Assembly: GCA_038880255.1 (NCBI GenBank)
Contig: JAVZSA010000006.1
Location: 1-48,477 of the forward strand
DNA: 48,477 nt
Direction of reading: 5' to 3'
From: ARK-15 sp038880255
Lineage (GTDB): Archaea > Thermoplasmatota > Thermoplasmata > Thermoplasmatales > ARK-15
In this document: positions 25,856-33,777 of the stretch, in pieces
Layout: the number at the start of each line of letters is the position of its first letter
How positions within the stretch are numbered: the first letter of the stretch is position 1
Notes under the pieces: model-generated
Database searches by the model: none
What the model was told of the DNA's origin: nothing
Seen by the model: only the letters and a program-made list of their open reading frames with translations
Position numbers and translations under genes: made by a program

Positions 25856-25869
25856 AAATTAATTTTTTT
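25856..25869 (-). promoter_or_regulatory. TATA candidate of rnpB overlapping the S9 peptidase stop
   Basis: On the minus strand, AAAAAAATTAATTT is centred about 25 nt before the rnpB 5' end and includes the peptidase stop codon at 25861-25859. The 21-nt gap leaves no other room, unless rnpB is processed from the peptidase transcript. Confidence 0.4.
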
Positions 25870-27694
25870 CCAGATTTTCAATAAACCAGTCTTTTATTAA
25901 TTTTAACCTTTTTATTCTATGGTTTGGTTTACCCGATCTTGATAGGTCATGATTTTCTCCTGGAAAAATGATCAATTTTACATTTTTATTATAAAATTTT
26001 AGAAATGTAAAGAGTTGATATGCTTGTTCTATTGGACATCTATAATCTTCATCGGAATGCAAAATCAATAAAGGTGTTTTAATATTTTTAACATATTTTA
26101 GTGGACTTTTCTCCCAATAATGTTCCATATTTTCAATTGGTGATCCACCAATCTGATCACCATTAAATTCCGGGCCAATATCGGAAGTTCCAAAAAATGA
26201 AATCTGATTGCTTATAGATCTTTCTGTTATTGCTGCTTTAAAAATGTTTGTATGCCCTAATATCCAGTTTGTCATGAAACCACCATAAGATCCACCCATC
26301 ACACCCAATTTTTCGCCATTAATATGAAAATTTTTAATTGCAAATTCTAGACCTTCCATAATATCCATGTAATCTCTTTCTCCAAAATGTTCCTTTATTT
26401 GAAGGGCAAATTTTTCATTTCTACCATCACTTCCCCTTGGATTCATGAATAAAATATTAAAGCCACTACTGTTTAAAATATAAAATTCGAACATGAACGC
26501 TTTGCCATATGCTGTTTTTGGACCCCCGTGAATCTCAAGGATAGTTGGATGAGAACTGTCATTTTTTAAAAACCATCCTTCAATTTCCTCACCATCGCTT
26601 GCTTTAAATTTAAATTCATTTGGTAATGGGAGGTTATAAAATTCTTTATTAAAATTTGTAATTCTATTTTCATTCAAATAAATTTCCTGAGGTAAATTTA
26701 TTTTTTGTGAAATTGTGTAAATACCCAAATCTGTTGGTACGAAAAAATCTATGCTTGAATTATTTTGATATATTTTTTTGTATTTACCATTGTAGGAATA
26801 AATTACTGAACTATCTTGATCGGTAATAAGAAAATAAAGATCATTTTTAAACCACTTTATTGATCTACCTATTCCCATCCTTGAATCTGAATTTATAGAA
26901 TTTCCAACATTTTTATCCAAATTGCAATTTATACATTCTAATTTTTCGTTGGAAATATTCAATAAATATACATGTCTATGCTTGAATATACTTTCCTTGT
27001 TATCGGAATATACAAATGCTAAATATTTCCCATCGGGTGAAAATTCAGGATCAGAAAAGGATCCTTCAAGAGGTATTTTCCTTAATTTTTCATTATCCAA
27101 GATGAAAAGGTTATTCCAATATATTTTTTGACCTTCCTCTGACATAATTAATGCAATTTTTCCATCAGGTGAAATATCATAATCGTGAACATGAAATTCA
27201 TTCCCTGTTATTTTTTTGGTTTTTTTACCTAAGTATGTAACAAAAAGTGTAGGTCTTTTGTTATGTATAAATCCTTTTCCATTGAAATAAAATGGATAGT
27301 TTCTAATTACTTTAATATCATCCTCTTTTTCCTTACTTTCATTCGAAATAAAATAAATCTTTTTACCATCCCTGGACCATTTTATATTGGATATATCATC
27401 TCTTTGCAACAATTTTACGGCTTCACCCCCATCCAATGGCATTATCATTAGATTTACCTTTTTATCTATTTTCCTTAAAAATGCAAGATATTTTCCATCA
27501 GGTGAAACCTTTGGAGAATTATCTCTAGGACCAGAAGTAAATTCGCGTAGGTTATTCAATATCCATATTTTACTTTCATAATCATTTTTCTCTTTTGATG
27601 GAACAGTCAGAACAAAATAAACCTGTTTTTCAAACACTTCAAGGTCACTTAGAAATTTTAATTTAAAAAAATCATCAACTTTTAAGGCATTCAT
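25859..27694 (-). CDS. S9-family serine peptidase (acylaminoacyl-peptidase / prolyl oligopeptidase type)
   Basis: Cytosolic peptidase acting on small peptides. The protein has 611 residues. An N-terminal beta-propeller (to about residue 350) shows repeated SPDGKYLAF-type blades. A C-terminal alpha/beta hydrolase carries the nucleophile Ser469 in GGSYGGFMTNW, Asp near 550 in HSDEDYRCP and His near 582 in GENHDLSRSG. The oxyanion-side segment is EIHGGPKTAYG. The ATG at 27694 is preferred to TTG 27715 because an ATTATTTATGA element lies about 28 nt upstream. It is divergent from cbiA; rnpB follows 21 nt after the stop. Confidence 0.93.
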   Translation of the reverse strand: MNALKVDDFFKLKFLSDLEVFEKQVYFVLTVPSKEKNDYESKIWILNNLREFTSGPRDNSPKVSPDGKYLAFLRKIDKKVNLMIMPLDGGEAVKLLQRDDISNIKWSRDGKKIYFISNESKEKEDDIKVIRNYPFYFNGKGFIHNKRPTLFVTYLGKKTKKITGNEFHVHDYDISPDGKIALIMSEEGQKIYWNNLFILDNEKLRKIPLEGSFSDPEFSPDGKYLAFVYSDNKESIFKHRHVYLLNISNEKLECINCNLDKNVGNSINSDSRMGIGRSIKWFKNDLYFLITDQDSSVIYSYNGKYKKIYQNNSSIDFFVPTDLGIYTISQKINLPQEIYLNENRITNFNKEFYNLPLPNEFKFKASDGEEIEGWFLKNDSSHPTILEIHGGPKTAYGKAFMFEFYILNSSGFNILFMNPRGSDGRNEKFALQIKEHFGERDYMDIMEGLEFAIKNFHINGEKLGVMGGSYGGFMTNWILGHTNIFKAAITERSISNQISFFGTSDIGPEFNGDQIGGSPIENMEHYWEKSPLKYVKNIKTPLLILHSDEDYRCPIEQAYQLFTFLKFYNKNVKLIIFPGENHDLSRSGKPNHRIKRLKLIKDWFIENLEKN

Positions 27695-27774
27695 ATCAAT
27701 TGCATGAGTATGCAATCATAAATAATTTTCCATTTTCTAAAAAAATTTAAGAATTAATTGAATTATTCAAATCT

Positions 27775-29058
27775 ATGAAATTACTTGGTATTTCATCACC
27801 ATTTACAGGCAGTGGAAAGACGACTGTTACTCTTACCATTGGAAAACTTCTTAATGATTCAGCTATTTTTAAAATAGGACCTGATTTTATAGATACAGGT
27901 CTAGCCAGAAATATGACAGGATATGCTGAAAATATAGATAGATACCTACAGGGAAGAGAATATAAAAAAATTTTATGTGAAGCATCTACAAAATATAAGT
28001 ATGGTATATTAGAAGGTGTAATGGGACTTTATGATTCAGGTCTTAATTTTGATAATAGTACATATTACTATTTTAAAAAATTAAGAGTACCACATATAAT
28101 TGTTGTTGATGTATCAAGGATGGCCGAATCTGCATATAGAATTTTCAAAGGCTTTAAAAATGAATTTACTATAGGTGTAATATTGAACAACTATTATGGT
28201 GAAAAACATTTGAATATGGTAAAAAAGGAATTTTTAAAAAGAAATATAGATATATTCGGAGAAATACCTCATCTCGATACTATAAAAATAAATGAAAGGC
28301 ACCTTGGACTATATACCTTTATGGAAGAAAAAAATTTGATTGAAAAAATAAAAATAGTAGAAAAATACTTAAATAAAAAACTGTTGTTAGAAAAATTAAG
28401 TTCTTTTAATGAATTTAAATGTAATTCAGATCTTGAAATAAAAAGAAGGAATGTAAACATATCAATTGCAATGGATTTAGCGTTTAATTTTTATTATCAA
28501 TATAATATCAATTTATTATCTTCCATTGGTAATGTTAGATTTTTTTCACCACTTAAAAATGAAGAGGTTGAAAATTCACAGTTTATATATCTTGGGGGTG
28601 GATATCCCGAATTATATAAGAATGAACTTTCAAAATCCTATAAAACAAAAGAATCAATTCTTAAACATTATGAAAATGGTGCAACAATATATGGAGAATG
28701 CGGTGGGTTAATGTATATGATGGAAAAAATTGAAGATAAAAATATGCTTGGAATTTTTGAAGGTAAAGTAATTGAAAATAAAGGATTAACTTTGAATTAT
28801 ACTGAACTATTACCAAAAAATAAATTTTTCATATTTAATAAAGATGAAAGAATTTATGGCCATGAATTTCATTATTCTTCCATTGAAACTGATGAGAAAC
28901 TCTTTTTAAGTGTGTTAAGGGGAAAGGGAATAAATGGAGAGGATGGATTTTCGAAAAATAGGGCATTTGGTATGTATACACATATACATTTTTTCAGATA
29001 TAGAAATAATATTGAAAAATATATTAATAAAATTTATAAGGCAGATATCATTAAATAA
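27775..29058 (+). CDS. cbiA: Cobyrinate a,c-diamide synthase family protein (CbiA/CobB)
   Basis: Glutamine- and ATP-dependent amidation of the a- and c-carboxylates of a corrin (or sirohydrochlorin) ring. The protein has 427 residues. The P-loop is SPFTGSGKTTV (9-19), and GPDFIDTGLA follows. The C-terminal class I amidotransferase domain has YGECGGLMYM with the nucleophile Cys and ends GHEFHYSS and MYTHIHF. The related CfbB makes coenzyme F430, but nothing else methanogenic is here, so a cobalamin role is favoured. No other cobalamin gene is adjacent except SUMT at the far left, which feeds the same precursor. The 135-residue gene downstream starts 4 nt after its stop. Confidence 0.88.
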   Translation: MKLLGISSPFTGSGKTTVTLTIGKLLNDSAIFKIGPDFIDTGLARNMTGYAENIDRYLQGREYKKILCEASTKYKYGILEGVMGLYDSGLNFDNSTYYYFKKLRVPHIIVVDVSRMAESAYRIFKGFKNEFTIGVILNNYYGEKHLNMVKKEFLKRNIDIFGEIPHLDTIKINERHLGLYTFMEEKNLIEKIKIVEKYLNKKLLLEKLSSFNEFKCNSDLEIKRRNVNISIAMDLAFNFYYQYNINLLSSIGNVRFFSPLKNEEVENSQFIYLGGGYPELYKNELSKSYKTKESILKHYENGATIYGECGGLMYMMEKIEDKNMLGIFEGKVIENKGLTLNYTELLPKNKFFIFNKDERIYGHEFHYSSIETDEKLFLSVLRGKGINGEDGFSKNRAFGMYTHIHFFRYRNNIEKYINKIYKADIIK

Positions 29059-29062
29059 ATTA

Positions 29063-29470
29063 ATGGAAAATAGGCAAAAAATTAAACTAGTTACTTTTTG
29101 GAAGAATTTTTGCCCATACTGTAAGAGCGGAACAATATGCAAATTCCATTCAATCCTTGATGAATATGGAATTAATCCTTCAAAACCATCATTAATGAAT
29201 GTAAAAAAAATGGGAAAAAAATACAGCTTGAGAATTATATACAATGGAAAAGAAGATAAAGAGATTGAATTATCCTTTTCTATTCCAAACCAACAAGTAA
29301 CAGTCATTGCTGGTAGAGGAAGAAACAGAAAAAGTATTCTCACTTTAATTTTTACAGAAAATATTTTTCATGAATTCTTTTTAATTTTTAATGAAGAAGA
29401 CATAAAAAAATTAAAATTAATAAATTTTGAAAAATTACAAAGGATTTACAAGAATTCTGTTGGAGAATGA
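29063..29470 (+). CDS. Unassigned 135-residue protein with Cys-rich N-terminus
   Basis: I do not recognise a family. Near the N-terminus it has Cys17-x2-Cys20-x5-Cys26-x2-His29 (CPYCKSGTICKFH), spacing suited to zinc or an Fe-S cluster. A basic patch, GRGRNRK, lies near residue 90. No hydrophobic segment is seen. The ATG at 29063 is 4 nt after the cbiA stop, so it is very probably the second gene of that transcript; a longer in-frame start would lie deep inside cbiA. A role in cobalamin or metal handling is only suggested by position. Confidence 0.6.
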   Translation: MENRQKIKLVTFWKNFCPYCKSGTICKFHSILDEYGINPSKPSLMNVKKMGKKYSLRIIYNGKEDKEIELSFSIPNQQVTVIAGRGRNRKSILTLIFTENIFHEFFLIFNEEDIKKLKLINFEKLQRIYKNSVGE

Positions 29471-29502
29471 AAATATTAATAGGCGATCTCCTTTTTTAAA
29501 TT

Positions 29503-30036
29503 ATGGACCCATATTTTATAATTACCCTGATACTCTTGATTCTTTTAACAGTATTCATCATTCTTTATGTTCTTCTAAAAATCAGACTAAATAGTGAAAT
29601 TCAAAGAAAGGCAATGGATGTTTTTAAAAAATGGATTGATACTACACTTCAAAGTGAAAAAGAAAATATAAGGGAAACAGTTGAAAATGAATACAAAATA
29701 ATGTTTGAAAAATGGAAAATTGAATATTCTGAAGAAATACGAAGGGATGCAATACAAAAATCACAAAATGTTTTAAAAGGAAAGGTTACAGAACAAATAA
29801 TTCCATATTTTCCAGATTTTCCATACGACCCGAGGGATGTTAGATTTATAGGATCACCTGTGGATTTAATTGTTTTTTCAGGATTAAGAGAAAAAAATTC
29901 TATCGATGAAATAATTTTTCTTGAAATAAAGACAGGTAAGGGACGTCAAAGTGGTGTAGAAAAAAAGGTAGAGGATGCAATAAAAAATGGAAAAATTTCA
30001 TATAGAGTAATAAATGTGCTTAAAGAAACTTTATAA
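29503..30036 (+). CDS. Membrane-anchored Holliday-junction-resolvase-related nuclease (PF10107-like)
   Basis: 177 residues. An N-terminal hydrophobic helix covers about 5-27, a charged coiled-coil-like stretch covers 30-95 (many Lys/Glu), then a PD-(D/E)xK-type core. GSPVDLIVFSGL supplies the Asp, and IIFLEIKTGKGRQSG supplies the E-x-K. This layout is that of proteins annotated as endonucleases related to archaeal Holliday junction resolvase. The DNA-cleavage role is inferred from the motif. AAATATTAATAGG lies about 28 nt upstream, so it starts its own leaderless transcript. The 3' end overlaps the convergent gene by 17 bp. Confidence 0.78.
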   Translation: MDPYFIITLILLILLTVFIILYVLLKIRLNSEIQRKAMDVFKKWIDTTLQSEKENIRETVENEYKIMFEKWKIEYSEEIRRDAIQKSQNVLKGKVTEQIIPYFPDFPYDPRDVRFIGSPVDLIVFSGLREKNSIDEIIFLEIKTGKGRQSGVEKKVEDAIKNGKISYRVINVLKETL

Positions 30037-30547
30037 CAATCTTTTTATTATCTCCTGAATCCTCCTCAACTTTCATAATTTTTTTCTGAACCTTTTTCAA
30101 AAGTGCCTCAAGATAACCTGAAAGAAATACGGACTGTTCCTTATTCTTTATGTTATTTATTCTTATCACAAATTTTTTATCACTCAAAGCTTCGTAGGAA
30201 ACATTAAATGTAGGTGTATACTTTTTTATATGCTCACATACTGATAAAATTACCCTTTCATTCTTTTCAAAGGGTGAGAAAAGCCTTATGCCAGGACTTG
30301 AAAATTTCTTTCCATAGTTGTATCCAAGTTGATTAAGAAGTGATTCATCCTTCAATGTTTTGGCTGTTGCATCAAGTACTCTTTCAAAATATCCTGGGGA
30401 GAATTCATCATCAGGATCTATTGCTTCAATTTTCGGAACTATTACGTTTTTTTCATTCACCCTTCTTGTAAATTCCTCTTTCCCATAGGCTCCCTTTTTT
30501 TCCTCAACAAAATCGACCATATACCTAAGTGCAGACCCACTTACCAT
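30020..30547 (-). CDS. Unassigned 175-residue protein, possibly of the V4R/H-NOX-like sensor fold
   Basis: No confident family. It opens MVSGSALRYMVDFVEEKKGA, ends with a helix SVFLSGYLEALLKKVQ and a final strand, and has single Cys and His residues close together (VCEHIKKY). That layout recalls V4R or heme-NO-binding-like small-molecule sensors, but I cannot align it reliably. The ATG at 30547 has AAAGGTGA at correct spacing; an in-frame ATG at 30565 lies just upstream and would add six residues. A TATA candidate near 30583 leaves a short leader carrying that ribosome-binding site. It is monocistronic and convergent with the nuclease-like gene. Confidence 0.55.
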   Translation of the reverse strand: MVSGSALRYMVDFVEEKKGAYGKEEFTRRVNEKNVIVPKIEAIDPDDEFSPGYFERVLDATAKTLKDESLLNQLGYNYGKKFSSPGIRLFSPFEKNERVILSVCEHIKKYTPTFNVSYEALSDKKFVIRINNIKNKEQSVFLSGYLEALLKKVQKKIMKVEEDSGDNKKIVIKFL

Positions 30548-30703
30548 CTTTATCACCTTTGTCATCTTTTATTAATTTTTTATATGATTTTTGTCAGACA
30601 AATAATAGAATTAGTACTATTTAAATGTTTCTCATAAAATACCATTTTTATAACTGGAAAAATTTAATAATACAAATAGAATAATGTATTAATGGTGTTG
30701 TAA

Positions 30704-31957
30704 TTGTATAAAACACTAGCTGTAATTGGCCTTCAATATGGTGATGAAGGGAAGGGAAAAATTATTGATTATTTATCTTCCAGGTTTGAGATAGTGGCAA
30801 GGTATCAGGGCGGTGCAAATGCAGGACATACTGTGATAACTGAAGGAAAGGTATTTAAATTTCATCTTATTCCAAGTGGATTACTTCATGGTACAATTTG
30901 CGTTCTTGGTAATGGAATGGTGATAGATCCATTGGAATTGTTAAATGAAATAGAAACTGTTAAGGATTACGTTCCTTTTAAAAAACTGAAAATATCAGAA
31001 AGGGCCCATGTTGTAATGCCATATCATAAAGAGATAGATAGAATTGAGGAACAGTTGAAAGGTGAAAAAATTGGCACAACGGGAAAAGGTATAGGTCCTG
31101 CATATGAGGATAAGTATGGAAGGATAGGAATAAGAATGGGAGACCTTTTAAAAAAAGAGATTTTAGAAAAAAAGGTATCAATTGCATTAAAAATGAAATC
31201 AAAGATTTTGGATAAAGAATTCGACATAAATGAAATTGTTGAAAAATATTATAATGCAGGAATTTTATTAAAGAAAAATATTGTTGACACCTCTTCATTT
31301 CTTAGAAAAAGCATAGAAAATGGAAAATCTGTTCTCTTTGAAGGTGCACAAGGTACACATCTTGATGTTGATTTTGGGATGTATCCATTTGTCACAAGTT
31401 CCAACACAACAATTGGAGGTGCAGTTACAGGACTTGGAATACCCCCACATTATATTTCCCAAGTAATGGGTGTTGTAAAGGCATATACTACAAAAGTGGG
31501 TGAAGGTCCATTTCCTACAGAAATAAAAGGAAAGATAGCGGATCAGATTTTGAAAAAGGGGAATGAGTATGGTACAACAACTGGTAGGCCTAGAAGAATA
31601 GGGTGGCTTGATTTAATGCTTGTAAGATATTCTGTAGAACTTTCTGGAGTAAAATATTTAGCAATAAGCAAAATTGACATACTATCTGGGATTGAAGAAA
31701 TTAAAGTTTCGTATGCCTATGAATATGAAGGAAAAATTATTAAAAAAATCCCTCCATATCCAGAAATGATATCAAAACTTAAACCTATTTACAAGGTTTT
31801 TGAGGGATGGGAATTTACAGGAAAGGATAGGGGAAAAGAAATTCCAAAAAATATGAAGGAATATATAAAGTTCATAGAAAACAAAACAGGTGCGAAGGTG
31901 GCAATAATCTCCCTTGGAGCTACAAGGGAAGATACAAAATTATTAAGAAGATTCTAA
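30704..31957 (+). CDS. purA: Adenylosuccinate synthetase
   Basis: Joins IMP and aspartate with GTP hydrolysis, first step from IMP to AMP. The protein has 417 residues, the full-length form rather than the about 340-residue archaeal short form. GDEGKGK is at 13-19, with GGANAGHT following, plus TTGKGIGPAYEDK and TTGRPRRIGWLD. The start must be TTG at 30704: an in-frame TAA lies directly before it and no ATG precedes the conserved LAVIGLQYGDEGKGK. GGTG sits 6 nt upstream. The 3' end overlaps a regulator by 15 bp. Confidence 0.95.
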   Translation: MYKTLAVIGLQYGDEGKGKIIDYLSSRFEIVARYQGGANAGHTVITEGKVFKFHLIPSGLLHGTICVLGNGMVIDPLELLNEIETVKDYVPFKKLKISERAHVVMPYHKEIDRIEEQLKGEKIGTTGKGIGPAYEDKYGRIGIRMGDLLKKEILEKKVSIALKMKSKILDKEFDINEIVEKYYNAGILLKKNIVDTSSFLRKSIENGKSVLFEGAQGTHLDVDFGMYPFVTSSNTTIGGAVTGLGIPPHYISQVMGVVKAYTTKVGEGPFPTEIKGKIADQILKKGNEYGTTTGRPRRIGWLDLMLVRYSVELSGVKYLAISKIDILSGIEEIKVSYAYEYEGKIIKKIPPYPEMISKLKPIYKVFEGWEFTGKDRGKEIPKNMKEYIKFIENKTGAKVAIISLGATREDTKLLRRF

Positions 31958-32257
31958 CATATTTCTAATATCTTCCAATCTTTTTAGAATTTCCTCTATT
32001 TTATTTTTTAAATCACTATAAAATTTATTTAAATCACCAATAATTTTTGCTCCTTCTGGTGTTGCAGTTATCATTCCTTCAGTTTCAAGAATCCTTAATG
32101 AATACCTTACTCTATGTGGTGGAATTTCTGTAATCTGTGAAATTCTCATAATTCCAATTGGGCCTTCCTTCTCTAAAAGTTTTAATATTTTTAAATGTCT
32201 GTCAAGGAGATTAAGTTCTTCCATTAGATCCTGAATAAATGAATAAGTATTTTCCAT
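31943..32257 (-). CDS. Small winged-helix transcription regulator
   Basis: 104 residues. The winged helix covers about 20-75: DRHLKILKLLEKEGPIGIMR, then ISQITEIPPHRVRYSLRILE as recognition region, then EGMITATPEGAKI as wing. A C-terminal helix (78-101) is probably for dimerisation. The type is archaeal COG-level MarR/PadR-like; ligand and targets unknown. The promoter contains a CCATG-N6-CATGG palindrome between TATA and ATG, suggesting autoregulation. It is convergent with purA and overlaps it by 15 bp. Confidence 0.78.
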   Translation of the reverse strand: MENTYSFIQDLMEELNLLDRHLKILKLLEKEGPIGIMRISQITEIPPHRVRYSLRILETEGMITATPEGAKIIGDLNKFYSDLKNKIEEILKRLEDIRNMLESS

Positions 32258-32264
32258 AATTACA

Positions 32265-32280
32265 CCATGATATTACATGG
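32265..32280. promoter_or_regulatory. Palindromic candidate operator of the winged-helix gene
   Basis: CCATG (32265-32269) and CATGG (32276-32280) form a perfect inverted repeat with a 6-nt spacer. A TATA candidate on the minus strand is centred near 32296, putting the transcription start inside the repeat, 8-20 nt before the ATG at 32257. Confidence 0.5.
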
Positions 32281-32399
32281 CATGCAGGTATTTTAATATT
32301 TTGTAAAAAGAATAATGTATTGTATGTAAATATGAGATTAGAAACATATAATAGATGAATTTTTGAAATTTTAGATAATAATATTTTAAATAAAAATGA

Positions 32400-32414
32400 A
32401 AAATTTATATAAAA
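32400..32414 (+). promoter_or_regulatory. Consensus TATA box before the TnpB-derived frame
   Basis: AAATTTATATAAAAG is the closest match to the archaeal TATA consensus in this part of the window. It is centred 26 nt before the ATG at 32433. Confidence 0.55.
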
Positions 32415-32432
32415 GTAAATAATAAAATATGA

Positions 32433-33077
32433 ATGGTGAAAGTTAAAAATACAGAATATGTATTTATTCGGGGAAATGATAATTTAGATAAATTGAATCA
32501 TATATCAAAAAATCTTTATAATAAATCTAATCGCATAATAGAACAGAAATTTTTTCATAATTATGAATGTATAGGATATCATTATCTTGATAAAATAATA
32601 AACGATCAGTACAATTATAAGAAAATATTTTTTCAAAATACTAAAAAAAATAACCACGAAAATAAAGAAAAAGATCACAGATATAAGTTCAATAAATTCT
32701 TAATAAAATTTTATACTGTAAACGAAATTTGTAAAATAGTTAAAGGATATAGTAATAACTTCAAGCAGAATTTGAACACAGATAAAAGGAATAATCAAAT
32801 AATCATGCAAATAGAATTTGGGAATATAGCCAAAAAAATAACTTACAAAGAATGGAATAGGATAAAGATTGAAGTTCAAGAAGAGGGAAATACAAGGAAA
32901 TGCAGTTTTTTTTATGATGAAAAAATAAAGCATTTTATTAATTATTTTGGTAAAGGAATAAATTTAAGTGTTGAATATAACATAATAAGGAAAAGTGTCA
33001 CGAAAATAATCAAAAGAATGAATGCATATGGTATGAAATGGTGTATTACGCAAAGTATGGTGATAAAAAATGTATAA
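32433..33077 (+). pseudogene. TnpB-derived open frame without nuclease domain
   Basis: 214 residues. The first 50 are close to archaeal IS200/IS605 TnpB: EYVFIRGNDNLDKLNHISKN, then LYNKSN. The next part still aligns in order, for example YNYKK for the family's ENYKA and a Lys-rich FNKFLIKFY where TnpB has SFFKAIKEY, but most residues have become Lys, Asn or Ile. It ends at GKGINLSVEYNI, the segment before RuvC-I; the RuvC catalytic Asp/Glu residues and the zinc finger are absent. There is no internal stop or visible frameshift. It has a consensus promoter. No TnpA, element ends or target duplication were seen. It is either a decayed insertion or a retained N-terminal protein. Confidence 0.65.
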
Positions 33078-33083
33078 TAATAA

Positions 33084-33096
33084 GGATTTATATGGT
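33084..33096 (+). promoter_or_regulatory. TATA candidate of rpiA
   Basis: GGATTTATATGGT is centred near 33090, just after the TnpB-derived frame. Transcription would begin near 33115, which argues against the in-frame ATG at 33070 as the true rpiA start. Confidence 0.45.
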
Positions 33097-33129
33097 GGAC
33101 AAAAAAATCATACCTTGGATCAAGAATCA

Positions 33130-33777
33130 ATGAAAAGAATAGCTGCAAAAGGAGCACTAAGTTATCTTAAAGAAAATATTTTAGTTGGGATGGGAAGTGG
33201 TACCACTATTGAAATTTTTATAGAAGAGATGCACAAAGCAAACATAAAGAATTTAAAATTTGTTGCATCTTCAAAAAGAATAGAAAAGATACTTCTTGAA
33301 AAAGAATATGAGTTAGTGGAACTTGAGGACAAATGTGATATATATATTGACGGTGCCGATGCTGTTGATAAAAATTTGCGTCTTATAAAAGGAGGTGGAG
33401 GGGCACTTACAAGGGAAAAAATCTTAGCCCATAACTCAAATTTTAAAATAATAATAGTGGATGAAACAAAATTAAGTGAGAGTTTTAAAGGTAAATTCTT
33501 ACCTGTTGAAGTCCTTAGATTTTCACATAAAGCTACAAAAAAAAGAATTGAGGAACTTGGTTTGAATGTAAAAATAAGAGGGGGTGAAATACCCTATATT
33601 ACAGATAATGGTAATTATATATTTGATATTCAAATAGAAGATGATATTGAAAAATTGAATGAAGAAATAAAAGATATACCCGGTATTGTAGAAACTGGCT
33701 TATTTATAAATTTAATAGATATTTTAATTGTGGGTAAAAGGAATGGTATGTTAGAAAAAATTAATAAAATTTCTTGA
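33130..33777 (+). CDS. rpiA: Ribose-5-phosphate isomerase A
   Basis: Interconverts ribose-5- and ribulose-5-phosphate. The protein has 215 residues from the chosen start. The phosphate-binding motif VGMGSGTT follows the N-terminal helix, then DIYIDGADAVD with the catalytic Asp pair, KGGGGALTREKI with the base region, and the C-terminal GIVETGLFI. The ATG at 33130 is chosen because a TATA candidate (33084-33096) places the transcript start near 33115. TTG 33115 (adding LDQES) and ATG 33070 (adding 20 unconserved residues) are alternatives. It completes, with transketolase and transaldolase, the non-oxidative pentose phosphate set. Confidence 0.92.
   Translation: MKRIAAKGALSYLKENILVGMGSGTTIEIFIEEMHKANIKNLKFVASSKRIEKILLEKEYELVELEDKCDIYIDGADAVDKNLRLIKGGGGALTREKILAHNSNFKIIIVDETKLSESFKGKFLPVEVLRFSHKATKKRIEELGLNVKIRGGEIPYITDNGNYIFDIQIEDDIEKLNEEIKDIPGIVETGLFINLIDILIVGKRNGMLEKINKIS

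Noticed and set aside
27775..29058. CbiA homologue as CfbB for coenzyme F430 (methanogenesis)
   Set aside because: No mcr or other cfb gene is visible, and the rest of the window does not suggest a methanogen; not excluded by sequence alone.
32258..33100. Complete IS200/IS605 element with TnpA, ends and guide RNA
   Set aside because: No TnpA frame, no recognisable subterminal hairpins and no second half of TnpB were found on either side.
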